Below are positions 8,203 to 16,736 of a stretch of 64,000 bases of DNA, in pieces. A program made the position numbers and the translations under genes. The stretch is taken from the NCBI RefSeq assembly GCF_002362315.1, contig NZ_MTZV01000001.1, forward strand, positions 434,001 through 498,000, given 5' to 3'. The DNA comes from Paraburkholderia acidicola. GTDB taxonomy: Bacteria > Pseudomonadota > Gammaproteobacteria > Burkholderiales > Burkholderiaceae. Under the pieces are notes generated by a model. The model ran no database searches. It saw nothing but the letters and a program-made list of their open reading frames with translations, and was not told where the DNA came from. Each line of letters opens with the position of its first letter. Position 1 is the stretch's first letter.

Positions 8203-8643
8203 TCACTTTGGGCCATTTTTCAGCCTCGCATCGAGTGAAACCGCGCCAGGACCGACCACAACCACATAAAGAAGGCCACCGATGATCGATATGTTCTTCA
8301 GAAAGTTATAGAGCTGATCATCGAACTGCTTCGCGTCAACGCTCCAGAACGGATGGAAGATGAATGACGTCGGAAGCGTAAAAATGATCAATGCCAGCGC
8401 TGCCCAGCGAGCCTTGTAACCCACCGCCAGCAGACTTCCACATCCGATTTCGATCGCCAGTGCCACCAGAATGCTGAGTGTGGGAAATGGCAGATGTTTG
8501 ATCGTTGCATAGCCCACCATCCCGTCAAACCCGATCACTTTCAGGACACCGCTAACCAGAAAGAGAATGGCGAGCAGAACCCGTGCAACACCCAGGGAGG
8601 TGTCGGAACCCGCTGCATTGACCTTCAGTCCATTTGTTTCCAT
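8203..8643 (-). CDS. DoxX-family inner membrane protein
   Basis: The 146-residue product has four hydrophobic segments and the DoxX-family layout: RVLLAILFLVSGVLKVIGFD near residue 20, a conserved glutamate in LVALAIEIGCGSLLAVGY, and FHPFWSVDAKQFDDQLYNFLKN in the third loop. DoxX proteins are small quinone-related or redox-linked membrane proteins whose exact reactions are mostly unknown. The gene is the first of a likely unit DoxX - Rid - Fe-S subunit - Mo subunit, divergent from a MarR regulator. A link to electron transfer from the molybdenum hydroxylase to the membrane pool is an attractive inference. Confidence 0.85.
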   Translation of the reverse strand: METNGLKVNAAGSDTSLGVARVLLAILFLVSGVLKVIGFDGMVGYATIKHLPFPTLSILVALAIEIGCGSLLAVGYKARWAALALIIFTLPTSFIFHPFWSVDAKQFDDQLYNFLKNISIIGGLLYVVVVGPGAVSLDARLKNGPK

Positions 8644-8710
8644 GCTGTTTCCTATGCCTTCCTAAATGTATGAACATCGCTTGATCCATGGAGCGTTTTT
8701 ATCTTTGCCA

Positions 8711-8890
8711 CTCATATACATGAAAAATCATTCAATCCGGGACCAAGTGTATACTTGAACATTCATATATATGCACCAGGGTATACCCGGTCACACTACT
8801 GCGGGTCATAGCTAATTTTCCGCGTGGCACGCCCTATCACGGAACTATCCGATCCACGGGACATTGACATATACTTGCATACGCATATAT
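8711..8890. promoter_or_regulatory. Repeated AT-rich sites between doxX and marR, candidate MarR operators
   Basis: Two copies of TATACTTG-N5-(T/G)CATATAT occur in direct orientation at 8750-8770 and 8870-8890, and a related CTCATATACATGA lies at 8711-8723. Each contains a rough inverted repeat of the ATATATGC kind that MarR dimers bind. The right copy overlaps a possible promoter for the MarR gene (TTGACA at 8864-8869, TATATT at 8886-8891, 16-bp spacer). The left copies lie 68-127 bp upstream of the DoxX start, suitable for control of the Mo-hydroxylase unit. Confidence 0.55.
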
Positions 8891-8910
8891 TTCGTGGAGG
8901 TAACCGGGAA

Positions 8911-9414
8911 ATGAAAAAGCAGCGTCCCTCGCAGATCACAGTCGATCATGATCTGGAGCGAGCCGTACCGTACCTTGTGGCGCGCGCAGGAAGCCGGATG
9001 GGCAACGCTTTCTCGAAAGCGCTCAAGCCATACGATCTGAGCTTGAGCGAGTGGCGCGTGTGTGCGTCGCTCGGCCATATGCCTCATCAGCGACTCTCAG
9101 AGCTGGTCCCGCGAGCATGTATCGATCAGTCAGCACTCTCACGCATCGTGGACAGGCTGATTGAACAAGGGCTCGTTTCCCGAGAGAAGAGCAGTGACGA
9201 TGGCCGCGCCGTGCAACTCGCGTTGACGAGGAAAGGCGTCGAGCTAACGAGCGAAATCGTTCCGCTCGCACAGCGCTATGAGACTGTCGCGCTGAACTGC
9301 TTTAGCGCGGCAGAAGCCGAAATGTTGCGTGAGCTGCTAGCAAGACTCTTTCACAACGTAGAGTCCCCGGCCGCCTTTGACGTCCATCCGGAGTCGACCG
9401 GCTCCAGTGCGTAA
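8911..9414 (+). CDS. MarR-family transcriptional regulator
   Basis: The 167-residue product has the MarR winged helix domain: VARAGSRMGNAFSKALKPYD leading in, LSLSEWRVCASLGHMPHQRL, then the recognition helix IDQSALSRIVDRLIEQGLV and the wing REKSSDDGRAVQLALTRKG. I use the ATG at 8911, which has GGAGG 10 nt upstream; a GTG at 8824 would place the N-terminus upstream of the repeated operator-like sites. It is divergent from the DoxX-Rid-Mo hydroxylase unit and is the likely regulator of that unit and of itself, probably responding to an aromatic ligand as MarR proteins often do. Confidence 0.88.
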   Translation: MKKQRPSQITVDHDLERAVPYLVARAGSRMGNAFSKALKPYDLSLSEWRVCASLGHMPHQRLSELVPRACIDQSALSRIVDRLIEQGLVSREKSSDDGRAVQLALTRKGVELTSEIVPLAQRYETVALNCFSAAEAEMLRELLARLFHNVESPAAFDVHPESTGSSA

Positions 9415-9504
9415 CGGGTCTTGTTAGCGCGTCTTGGACGGTCTCGCTTTTCCGCCCTACAATGCTCGTTATTGCTCACTATCGGCCATTCATCAGACTC
9501 TACG

Positions 9505-10281
9505 ATGCTCACTTACGAAGCCCTTCCGGACGAGCGCCGACGTCACATACGCTCATTGCTCGCGTCGAAAGGCAAGGTATTTGCCGCCGATCTGGCAACA
9601 GAATTCGAAGTCTCTGAACACACTATCCGGCGCGATCTGACCGACCTCGCAAAAGCGGGGGCTTGCAAACGGGTTTACGGAGGTGCAGTTGCTCTTCCAC
9701 CCAATGGCGGGAACCTGCAGGATCGAATGGAACGGGAGCCAGAGCGAAAGGACGCTCTCGCGGTTGCAGCAGTCTCTTTGCTCGCCGATAACCAGTGCAT
9801 TTTTCTCGACACCGGCAGCACCAACCTGTCCATAGCGCGTGCTATTCCACCGGACCTTAACCTGACCGTTGTCACCAATTCACCGGTTATCGCTTCTGCT
9901 CTGCTCGAGAAGGACAACGTGACATTGATCGCGTTGGGCGGTCAGATCGACAAGACGATTGGCGGTACCGTGGGCGTGCTCGCGGTCGAGGCCATTCAGC
10001 GGATGACGTTTGATCTCGCGTTTCTGGGAGCATGTGCAATCGATCCGCAAGAGGGGTTGACCGCCTTCAGTCTGGAGGACGCATCATTCAAACGCGCGGT
10101 GCTTGCGAGAAGTGGCACGATCGCGATAGCGGTGATCAAGGAGAAGATGATTAGCGTCGCTACGCATAGCGTCGCTTCTGTGGATGCTATCGCGACGATC
10201 ATCGTCGAAAAGGATGCGCCGAAGAAGCAGGTCAAGGCCTTCGCTGATAGCGGGATGCAGGTGGTAGTGGCGTTCCGGTGA
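9505..10281 (+). CDS. DeoR/GlpR-family transcriptional regulator
   Basis: The 258-residue product has a DeoR helix-turn-helix (RRRHIRSLLASKGKVFAADL, then EVSEHTIRRDLTDLAKAGAC and the wing KRVYGGAV) and a DeoR-C sugar-phosphate-sensing domain with FLDTGSTNLSIARAI, VVTNSPVIASALLE and LIALGGQIDKTIGG. The ATG at 9505 starts the protein close to the HTH, as usual; the frame is open upstream to 9421. It follows the MarR gene by 90 bp on the same strand and may be co-transcribed. No sugar kinase, transporter or isomerase gene is adjacent, so its target is not visible here. Confidence 0.87.
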   Translation: MLTYEALPDERRRHIRSLLASKGKVFAADLATEFEVSEHTIRRDLTDLAKAGACKRVYGGAVALPPNGGNLQDRMEREPERKDALAVAAVSLLADNQCIFLDTGSTNLSIARAIPPDLNLTVVTNSPVIASALLEKDNVTLIALGGQIDKTIGGTVGVLAVEAIQRMTFDLAFLGACAIDPQEGLTAFSLEDASFKRAVLARSGTIAIAVIKEKMISVATHSVASVDAIATIIVEKDAPKKQVKAFADSGMQVVVAFR

Positions 10282-10529
10282 CTCGATTGTGGCAAGTTGC
10301 AACGGCTGGCGATGACCAATCACTCCGAGTCCCTGCCGACCCTTTATCTCGGGTTTATGCGCTTGAAAGAGGATGTCATCGATGTAGCCACGAACCTGGT
10401 CGCTATGGGCTTGCGAATCAACCACAGGAGAAGGTTTCATCAGTTGTTCCTGCAAGTCCTGGAGAACCTCTACCTCTCGCCGCCCGTTGACGATGCTCCG
10501 GCGTGCCAGATGTTGCCAGACCAATTGAG
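10282..10529. other. Gene-poor junction between accessory left arm and the guaA core region
   Basis: With the terminator that follows, the gap between the DeoR gene and guaA is 321 bp. Short open frames exist on both strands, but none has a ribosome-binding site, a recognisable domain or a length that stands out; the longest minus-strand one runs into the DeoR gene in antisense. I see no inverted-repeat ends, no tRNA fragment and no transposase motif. It may be a decayed remnant at the edge of the accessory block. Confidence 0.4.
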
Positions 10530-10555
10530 AAAAAAGCCCGCTGCGATACGGGCTT
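10530..10555 (-). terminator. Rho-independent terminator of guaA
   Basis: On the minus strand the sequence AGCCCG, an eight-base loop and CGGGCT is followed directly by a run of T. The hairpin begins about 50 nt past the guaA stop codon. Confidence 0.85.
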
Positions 10556-10602
10556 AGGTGTGTCTTATTGCGAGGTCCTGCCGGTACGTGCCAAACGCCG
10601 GT

Positions 10603-12186
10603 TCACTCCCACTCAATCGTCGCCGGCGGCTTCCCCGAAATGTCATACACCACCCGATTAATCCCCCGAACCTCATTAATAATCCGGTTCGACACGCGCC
10701 CCAGCAGTTCATGCGGCAGATGCGCCCACTGTGCAGTCATGAAATCAAGCGTCTGCACCGCACGCAGCGCGACGACATATTCATAAGTCCGCCCATCGCC
10801 CATCACTCCAACGCTCTTCACTGGCAGGAAAACCGCAAACGCCTGGCTCGTCAATTCGTACCATGACTTGCCAGTCGCTTCATCGATCGTCGTACGCAAC
10901 GTTTCGATAAAAATCGCATCCGCACGACGCAGCAGATCCGCAAATTCACGCTTCACTTCACCAAGAATCCGCACACCGAGCCCCGGCCCCGGGAACGGAT
11001 GGCGATACACCATCTCCGGCGGCAGACCGAGCTTCACACCGAGTTCGCGCACTTCGTCCTTGAACAGTTCACGCAGCGGTTCGAGCAACTTCAGGTTCAG
11101 CGTCTCCGGCAAACCGCCGACGTTGTGATGGCTCTTGATCGTCTGCGTGGCCTTCTTGCCCTTACCTGCCGATTCGATCACGTCCGGGTAAATCGTGCCC
11201 TGCGCAAGCCACTTCGCGTCGGTCAGCTTGCCAGCTTCCGCCTGGAACACTTCGACGAATTCCGCGCCGATGATCTTGCGCTTCGCTTCCGGGTCGGTGA
11301 CGCCGGCGAGCTTCGACAGAAACGGGCCGCTCGCATCGACATGAATCACTTTCACGCCAAGGTGGTCGGCGAAGGTCGCCATCACCTGCTCGGCTTCGTT
11401 CAGACGCAGCAGGCCGTGATCGACAAATACACACGTGAGCTGGTCGCCGATCGCGCGATGCAGCAGCGCCGCCGCCACCGACGAATCGACACCACCCGAC
11501 AGCCCGAGAATGACGTGCTCGCTGCCGACCTGTTCGCGAATCTTCGCGACCGCCTCGTCGACGTAATGGCCCATCTCCCAGTCGGGTTGCGCAGCGCAGA
11601 TCTTCAGCACGAAGCGTTCGAGCATCGCGCGGCCTTGCGCCGTGTGGGTGACTTCAGGGTGCCATTGCACGCCGTAGAAATGGCGGGTCTCGTCGGCCAT
11701 CGCCGCGATCGGACACGATTCGGTCGATGCCATCAACTGGAAGCCCGGCGGCATGTCGAGCACCTTGTCGCCGTGGCTCATCCACACCTTCAGCATGCCG
11801 TGGCCTTCCACCGTGCGGAAATCCTCGATGCCGTCGAGAAAACTCGTGTGATTGCGGGCCCGCACTTCCGCGTAGCCGAATTCGCGCAGGTGGCCGTTAT
11901 CGACCTTACCGCCGAGCTGTTCGGCCATCGTCTGCATGCCGTAGCAGATACCAAGCACCGGCACGCCCAGTTCGAACACCGCTTGCGGTGCACGCGGCGT
12001 GTCGGTATCAGTGACCGAGCTAGGACCGCCCGAGAGAATCACGCCCTTCGGCTTGAACTCGCGGATGAACGCGTCGTCGACGTCGTACGGATGAATCTCC
12101 GAATACACATGCGCTTCGCGGATGCGACGCGCGATCAGTTGGGTGACTTGCGAGCCGAAGTCGAGGATCAGGATCTTGTCATGCAT
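10603..12186 (-). CDS. guaA: GMP synthase (glutamine-hydrolysing)
   Basis: The 527-residue product converts XMP to GMP using ATP and glutamine, the last step of guanine nucleotide synthesis. The N-terminal class I glutamine amidotransferase has the nucleophile Cys81 in [10 protein letters not shown] and the His-Glu pair in [11 protein letters not shown]; the ATP-pyrophosphatase domain has the P-loop [13 protein letters not shown] near residue 230; the C-terminal dimerisation domain ends [17 protein letters not shown]. Length matches E. coli GuaA (525). It is the last gene of the unit guaB - membrane protein - guaA and is followed by a terminator. Confidence 0.98.
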   Translation of the reverse strand: MHDKILILDFGSQVTQLIARRIREAHVYSEIHPYDVDDAFIREFKPKGVILSGGPSSVTDTDTPRAPQAVFELGVPVLGICYGMQTMAEQLGGKVDNGHLREFGYAEVRARNHTSFLDGIEDFRTVEGHGMLKVWMSHGDKVLDMPPGFQLMASTESCPIAAMADETRHFYGVQWHPEVTHTAQGRAMLERFVLKICAAQPDWEMGHYVDEAVAKIREQVGSEHVILGLSGGVDSSVAAALLHRAIGDQLTCVFVDHGLLRLNEAEQVMATFADHLGVKVIHVDASGPFLSKLAGVTDPEAKRKIIGAEFVEVFQAEAGKLTDAKWLAQGTIYPDVIESAGKGKKATQTIKSHHNVGGLPETLNLKLLEPLRELFKDEVRELGVKLGLPPEMVYRHPFPGPGLGVRILGEVKREFADLLRRADAIFIETLRTTIDEATGKSWYELTSQAFAVFLPVKSVGVMGDGRTYEYVVALRAVQTLDFMTAQWAHLPHELLGRVSNRIINEVRGINRVVYDISGKPPATIEWE

Positions 12187-12380
12187 GGCAGCGGACGAAA
12201 TAAGAGTGAGGGGATACGGAAAGCCGCGCAGCGCGCGGCGTTAATCTGGATGTCGGCTGCGAACCGGCAAGTTGTGTGGTGGTCTGCGCGCCGGGAGTGG
12301 ATGGCACACGCAGTGATGCAAACGGCGCGCGCAGACGGAATACGGGAGCTTTAGCGAACGGTCTCGGGCAGCGGCGCGCG

Positions 12381-13067
12381 TCAGCCATGAAATGGAGGCC
12401 GCGGCGGGCTGGCCGCCTCGGCGGTTGCATCGCGTGTGCCGCTCGTGCCAGCTTCACTACCGGTACTCGAATACGCACCGGGCCGTGCTGCAGCAGCGAG
12501 ATCCGGCTCAACGCGCTGACCTGCTGCGGGGGCGGCCGAAGCCACCGGCAACGCAGGTTCAGCGGCAGGTTGCGCGCCATAGCCTGAACCCGAGCGATCG
12601 GTACTGCGCGCTTTCGCGGCTTGCTTGTCAGCGCGTTCCGCAGCCGCCGTTTCAGCGCCCCGCGAGCGATCGCGACGCCGTACAGCGCCCGCCAGTCGCA
12701 CACCGCCAAGCCCGACGATGAGCAGCACCGCTGCCGCGAGCACCGACACCAGTTGCCCAAAGCCGGTCAACGACGGCGTACGCAAACCGAGCAACCACAC
12801 CAGCATCAAAACACCAGTGAGCCAGTTCACATGCCCGACGACACGTGCCGCCGTAGTAGTGAGCGCACCATCGATGGAAGCATGCAGCGCCAGCCACGCG
12901 AGGCCGATCAGCGCGATACCGAACGCCTGCCCAATCAGCGCAGGCTGCACCTGGACCAGTTGCATCGCGTTGTACAGCGACGCCCATGGCGTGAGCAGGA
13001 AGAGCAACCCGAACGCGAGCAGCAACAGGGCATCAACGATTAGTACAACGCGCAGCAGGGCTTTCAT
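12381..13067 (-). CDS. Uncharacterised membrane protein with disordered C-terminal tail, inside the gua operon
   Basis: The 228-residue product has about four hydrophobic segments in residues 1-125 (VVLIDALLLLAFGLLFLL-like first helix, then PALIGQAFGIALIGLAWLAL, NWLTGVLMLVWLLGL and LVSVLAAAVLLIVGLG), then a charged stretch RRRDRSRG and about 95 residues rich in Ala, Pro, Gly, Ser and Arg with no predicted structure. I do not recognise a named family. The start lies 6 bp after the guaB stop and guaA follows 194 bp later, so it is transcribed with IMP dehydrogenase and GMP synthase. The tail may tether something at the inner membrane, but no function can be assigned. Confidence 0.75.
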   Translation of the reverse strand: MKALLRVVLIVDALLLLAFGLLFLLTPWASLYNAMQLVQVQPALIGQAFGIALIGLAWLALHASIDGALTTTAARVVGHVNWLTGVLMLVWLLGLRTPSLTGFGQLVSVLAAAVLLIVGLGGVRLAGAVRRRDRSRGAETAAAERADKQAAKARSTDRSGSGYGAQPAAEPALPVASAAPAAGQRVEPDLAAAARPGAYSSTGSEAGTSGTRDATAEAASPPRPPFHG

Positions 13068-13073
13068 CGGCGG

Positions 13074-14534
13074 TTAGTCCACGTGGTAGTTGGGCGCTTC
13101 CTTCGTGATCTGCACGTCGTGCACGTGCGATTCGCGCATGCCGGCCGCGGTGATCTGAACAAACTCGGCCTTGTCGTGCAACTCGTCGATCGTGCGGCAA
13201 CCGCAATAACCCATGCTCGCCCGCACACCGCCGATCAGCTGGAACAGGATCGCGCCAACCGAACCCTTGTACGCGACGCGGCCTTCGATGCCTTCCGGCA
13301 CGAGCTTGTCGATGTTCGCCGAGTTGTCCTGGAAGTAGCGGTCTGCAGCGCCGTCCTTCATCGCACCAACCGAACCCATGCCGCGATACGACTTGTACTG
13401 ACGGCCCTGATACAGGAACACGTCGCCAGGTGATTCTTCGGTGCCTGCGAACATGCTGCCCATCATCACCGAGTTCGCGCCCGCTGCGAGTGCCTTGCTG
13501 ACATCGCCCGAGAAACGCACGCCGCCGTCTGCGACAACCGGCACGCCTGAACCCTTCAGTGCTTCGGACACATTGGCAATCGCGCTGATCTGCGGAACGC
13601 CCACACCAGCGACGATCCGCGTCGTGCAGATCGAGCCCGGGCCGATACCGACCTTCACGCCGTCTGCGCCGTATTCGACGAGCGCCTTGGCCGCATCGGC
13701 AGTCGCGATGTTGCCGCCGATCACTTCCACGTGCGGGAAATTCTTCTTCACCCAGCGAACACGCTCGAGCACGCCCTTGCTGTGTCCATGCGCGGTATCG
13801 ACGACGATCACGTCCACACCGGCCTGCACGAGCAGCGACACGCGCTCTTCATTGTCCTCGCCGACACCGACAGCCGCGCCTGCGCGCAGCTTGCCGTGTT
13901 CGTCCTTGCAGGCGTCCGGGTGTTCGGTCTGCTTGGTGATGTCCTTGACGGTCATCAGGCCGCGCAGTTCGAATGCGTCGTTGATGACCAGCACACGTTC
14001 GAGCCGGTGGCTATGCATCAGCGCTTTCGCTTCGGCGAGCGGCGTGCCTTCTTTCACGGTAACGAGGCGATCGCGCGGCGTCATGATCGTGCGGACGGGC
14101 TCGTCGAGGCGGGTTTCGAAACGCAGATCGCGGTTGGTAACGATACCGATGAGTTGCGCGCCTTCGACAACCGGGAAACCCGAGATGCCATGCTGCTGCG
14201 ACAGCGCGATCACGTCGCGTACCTTCATTTGCGGCGGCACGGTGATCGGATCACGCACGACACCCGATTCGAAACGCTTCACCTTCGCCACTTCGCGAGC
14301 CTGTTCGGCAGGCGTCAGATTCTTGTGGATGATGCCGACACCGCCCATTTGCGCCATCGCAATGGCAAGACGGGCTTCGGTGACGGTATCCATGGCGGCG
14401 GATACCAGCGGCATATTCAGAGAGATGTTGCGGGTCAGCCGGGTTTTGAGGCTGGTGTCGCGCGGCAGAACATCGGAGAAGGCCGGGACGAGGAGCACGT
14501 CATCGAACGTGAGTGCTTTTTGGATCAGACGCAT
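13074..14534 (-). CDS. guaB: Inosine-5'-monophosphate dehydrogenase
   Basis: The 486-residue product oxidises IMP to XMP with NAD, the committed step to guanine nucleotides. The TIM barrel is interrupted by two CBS domains (about residues 93-205). The catalytic loop [15 protein letters not shown] carries the nucleophile Cys303, and the flap [10 protein letters not shown] is present. It is the promoter-proximal gene of the gua unit, with a near-consensus -10 just upstream of the ATG at 14534. Confidence 0.98.
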   Translation of the reverse strand: MRLIQKALTFDDVLLVPAFSDVLPRDTSLKTRLTRNISLNMPLVSAAMDTVTEARLAIAMAQMGGVGIIHKNLTPAEQAREVAKVKRFESGVVRDPITVPPQMKVRDVIALSQQHGISGFPVVEGAQLIGIVTNRDLRFETRLDEPVRTIMTPRDRLVTVKEGTPLAEAKALMHSHRLERVLVINDAFELRGLMTVKDITKQTEHPDACKDEHGKLRAGAAVGVGEDNEERVSLLVQAGVDVIVVDTAHGHSKGVLERVRWVKKNFPHVEVIGGNIATADAAKALVEYGADGVKVGIGPGSICTTRIVAGVGVPQISAIANVSEALKGSGVPVVADGGVRFSGDVSKALAAGANSVMMGSMFAGTEESPGDVFLYQGRQYKSYRGMGSVGAMKDGAADRYFQDNSANIDKLVPEGIEGRVAYKGSVGAILFQLIGGVRASMGYCGCRTIDELHDKAEFVQITAAGMRESHVHDVQITKEAPNYHVD

Positions 14535-14560
14535 GGCAAATCCTATAGGCGCAAAAGTGG

Positions 14561-14589
14561 ATTATACGCGATACCTCCCTGGTTTTCAC
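14561..14589 (-). promoter_or_regulatory. Predicted promoter of guaB
   Basis: On the minus strand a perfect -10 TATAAT (14566-14561) is preceded 17 bp upstream by GTGAAA (14589-14584), four of six matches to the -35 consensus. The start site would be near 14554, giving a leader of about 20 nt before the guaB ATG. Confidence 0.6.
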
Positions 14590-14845
14590 TGCACGAACAG
14601 CAGCTTAGCGATTTTCCCGGCTTTTTTTGCTCGTGCGCAACGCTCCGATTTCGCTTCTCCGTTCGCGGCCGGTTCGATCGGGTTTCGTTTGCTCGTTCGG
14701 GCACAGGGCGGCGATTCCGGCTGACGGCAGATCTCGGCAGAACCATCGGGGACAGAGCGAAAGCGCCGCAGTGCAGGATTGAACAAGACCCTTCGCGCTC
14801 ATGCCGCTAACCTGCGCCCCATCGTTCTTCCTTATCGGCCGGTTT
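14590..14845. other. Upstream region between guaB and the DMT transporter gene
   Basis: This completes the 311-bp divergent gap. Apart from the guaB promoter at its left edge I see no gene, no convincing second promoter and no strong hairpin. Short open frames here are unsupported. Confidence 0.4.
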
Positions 14846-15835
14846 ATGTCGGAGCAGTCAATGCAGCGCGGAGTCGCCTACGGTGTCATGGCCGGAGCGT
14901 TATGGGGCATGGTTTTTCTGGTGCCGCGGCTGCTCGCCGATTTTTCGCCGCTACTGCTGAGCGCGGGGCGTTACACGATGTACGGCATCGTGTCACTGGT
15001 CGCCGCGCTGCCCGCGGCACGCTCGCTGCTGCGCCGGCTCACCCGTGCCGATCTCATCGCGCTGATCAAGCTCGCGCTGATCGGCAACCTGCTCTACTAC
15101 ATCCTGCTGACGGGCGCCGTGCATCTGGTCGGCATTGCGCCGGCCTCGCTGATCGTCGGCGTGCTGCCGGTTACCGTCACGCTGCTGGGGCGGCACGATC
15201 GGGGCGCTGTGCCGCTTGCGCGGCTCGCATTGCCGCTGGCGATGGTCGTGGCAGGCATCGCGTGCATCAACGTCGATGTCTTCACGGCCGCCGAGGCCGG
15301 CAGCACCGGGCTCGGCGCCAAACTCGCCGGACTTGCCTGCGCGACCGGCGCACTCGCGTGCTGGACGTGGTTTGCCGGCGAAAACGCACGCTACCTGAGG
15401 CGTCTGGAGCATTTCAGCGGCAACGAGTGGTCGGTGCTATGGGGGGTGGTCACGGGCGCGCTCGGTGCGGGGTTATGGCTCGCGATCGCCGTGTTGCCGT
15501 CCAGCAGCGCCCAGGTGCCGCTCGCAACCGATCGCTGGCACCTGTTCTGGCTGCTCAACCTCGGCCTCGCCATCGGCGCGTCGTGGCTCGGCAATGGGCT
15601 CTGGAACGCAGCGTCGAAGCGGCTCCCGCTCACGCTATCCGGCCAGTTGATCGTCTTCGAGACGTTGTTTGCCCTGCTCTACGCGTTTATCTATGACCAC
15701 CGGCTGCCACGCCCGCTGGAAGCGGCTGCAATCGTTCTGCTGGTGGCGGGTGTGAGCTGGTCGGTGCGCCAGCATGCGGGGAGCGGCTCACAGGGCGCTT
15801 CGATTGAGGACAAAGCGCAGGCGCAGGCCCACTGA
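14846..15835 (+). CDS. EamA/DMT-superfamily transporter
   Basis: The 329-residue product has about ten hydrophobic segments arranged as two EamA repeats (GVAYGVMAGALWGMVFLVP at the start; a second half from about residue 150). Such proteins export or import small metabolites such as amino acids across the inner membrane. I start it at the ATG at 14846 (MSEQSMQRGVAYG); an ATG at 14801 in frame would add 15 residues. It is divergent from guaB and convergent with rnfH. The substrate cannot be told from sequence. Confidence 0.85.
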   Translation: MSEQSMQRGVAYGVMAGALWGMVFLVPRLLADFSPLLLSAGRYTMYGIVSLVAALPAARSLLRRLTRADLIALIKLALIGNLLYYILLTGAVHLVGIAPASLIVGVLPVTVTLLGRHDRGAVPLARLALPLAMVVAGIACINVDVFTAAEAGSTGLGAKLAGLACATGALACWTWFAGENARYLRRLEHFSGNEWSVLWGVVTGALGAGLWLAIAVLPSSSAQVPLATDRWHLFWLLNLGLAIGASWLGNGLWNAASKRLPLTLSGQLIVFETLFALLYAFIYDHRLPRPLEAAAIVLLVAGVSWSVRQHAGSGSQGASIEDKAQAQAH

Positions 15836-15869
15836 ATCCGAGTTCCCGCGTGCGATCAGGCACGAAGGC

Positions 15870-16202
15870 CTAACGCGAATCCTTCGACAACCACTTGCGC
15901 CCTTCGATCGACCCTTCGCGACGCGTTTTCTCAACCCGCCGCTGGCGCGCGGTCTTCGGATCGACGGTAAGCGGCCGGTAGATCTCGACACGGTCGCGAT
16001 CGGCCAGCACGGCGTCGAGCGGCTTCAATTTGCCGAACACGCCGACCTTCTGCTTCGTCAGATCGATCTCCGGATACCGCTGCAGCAGGCCGCTCGCGGC
16101 AATGGCCTGCTCGAGCGTCGAGCCGGCCGGCAGGCTGACCGGCACGAGCGTCTGCGCCTGCGGCAGCGCATAGCAGACCTCGACGGACAGCAACGTACTC
16201 AT
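15870..16202 (-). CDS. rnfH: RnfH/RatB-family ubiquitin-like small protein
   Basis: The 110-residue product belongs to the RnfH family (UPF0125), with SVEVCYALPQAQTLVPVSLP at the start, PEIDLTKQKVGVFGKLKPLD in the middle and RVEIYRPLTVDPKTARQRRV near the end, which forms a beta-grasp fold followed by a basic tail. Function is not settled. Its ATG overlaps the stop codon of the upstream ratA gene (ATGA at 16199-16202), the same arrangement as ratA-ratB next to smpB in E. coli. The frame is open upstream to 16727, but that part overlaps ratA and is not coding. Confidence 0.88.
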   Translation of the reverse strand: MSTLLSVEVCYALPQAQTLVPVSLPAGSTLEQAIAASGLLQRYPEIDLTKQKVGVFGKLKPLDAVLADRDRVEIYRPLTVDPKTARQRRVEKTRREGSIEGRKWLSKDSR

Positions 16203-16636
16203 GACTTGCCGTACCGCTGATCGGCACGTTTCACGAAAGACTCGACGAAGGTGTTCGCGATGTGGCTGAATACCGGGCCGATGATCTTTTCGAGGATGAT
16301 GTTCGCGAATTCGTAGTGCAGTGCGAACTCGATCTTGCACGCGTCGGCGCGTAACGGTGTAAAACGCCAGTAGCCGGTAAACTTCCGAAACGGCCCGTCG
16401 GTGAACTCCATATCGATCCGCGTAGGCCGCTGCTGGGTGTTGCGGGTCGCGAAATGCTGCTTGATGCCTTTGAAGTTGATATCGATCCTCGCCTCCATGC
16501 CGCCCTCGTCCTGGCGGCGAATGTCGACGCCGCCGCACCAGGGAAGGAAATTGGGGTAGTCGGCGACGTCGGTGACGAGGTCGAACATCTGTTCCGCCGA
16601 ATGGCGAATCAACACGGTTTTCTGGACATCTGCCAT
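16199..16636 (-). CDS. ratA: RatA/COQ10-type START-domain protein
   Basis: The 145-residue product is a SRPBCC/START-like protein with the family start DVQKTVLIRHSAEQMFDLVT, the core VADYPNFLPWCGGVDI and the C-terminal NIILEKIIGPVFSHIANTFV. E. coli RatA was described as blocking 70S ribosome association; homologues bind ubiquinone (COQ10). It is divergent from smpB and overlaps rnfH, a conserved neighbourhood. Whether it acts on ribosomes or on quinone in this organism cannot be told from sequence. Confidence 0.9.
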   Translation of the reverse strand: MADVQKTVLIRHSAEQMFDLVTDVADYPNFLPWCGGVDIRRQDEGGMEARIDINFKGIKQHFATRNTQQRPTRIDMEFTDGPFRKFTGYWRFTPLRADACKIEFALHYEFANIILEKIIGPVFSHIANTFVESFVKRADQRYGKS

Positions 16637-16736
16637 AAATTGAACAGCACGCGGCGAGGTGGGCTGGCGCGGCGGGCCTTTCCGGGCTCCGCTTTGCTAA
16701 AATCGCAATTTTAAACGAGTTAGGCACTTTCCATTA

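Noticed and set aside
10084..10524. Minus-strand open frame in the DeoR-guaA gap, considered as a transposase remnant
   Set aside because: It runs antisense into the DeoR gene, and I could not match any transposase or integrase motif or inverted-repeat ends.
10999..12354. 451-codon open frame antisense to guaA
   Set aside because: Shadow of guaA; no ribosome-binding site and a composition rich in His/Arg typical of antisense GC-rich frames.
15870..16727. Single 285-codon protein covering rnfH and ratA
   Set aside because: Only the last 110 codons resemble a known family; the first part overlaps ratA in another frame. The ATG at 16202 overlapping the ratA stop is the natural start.
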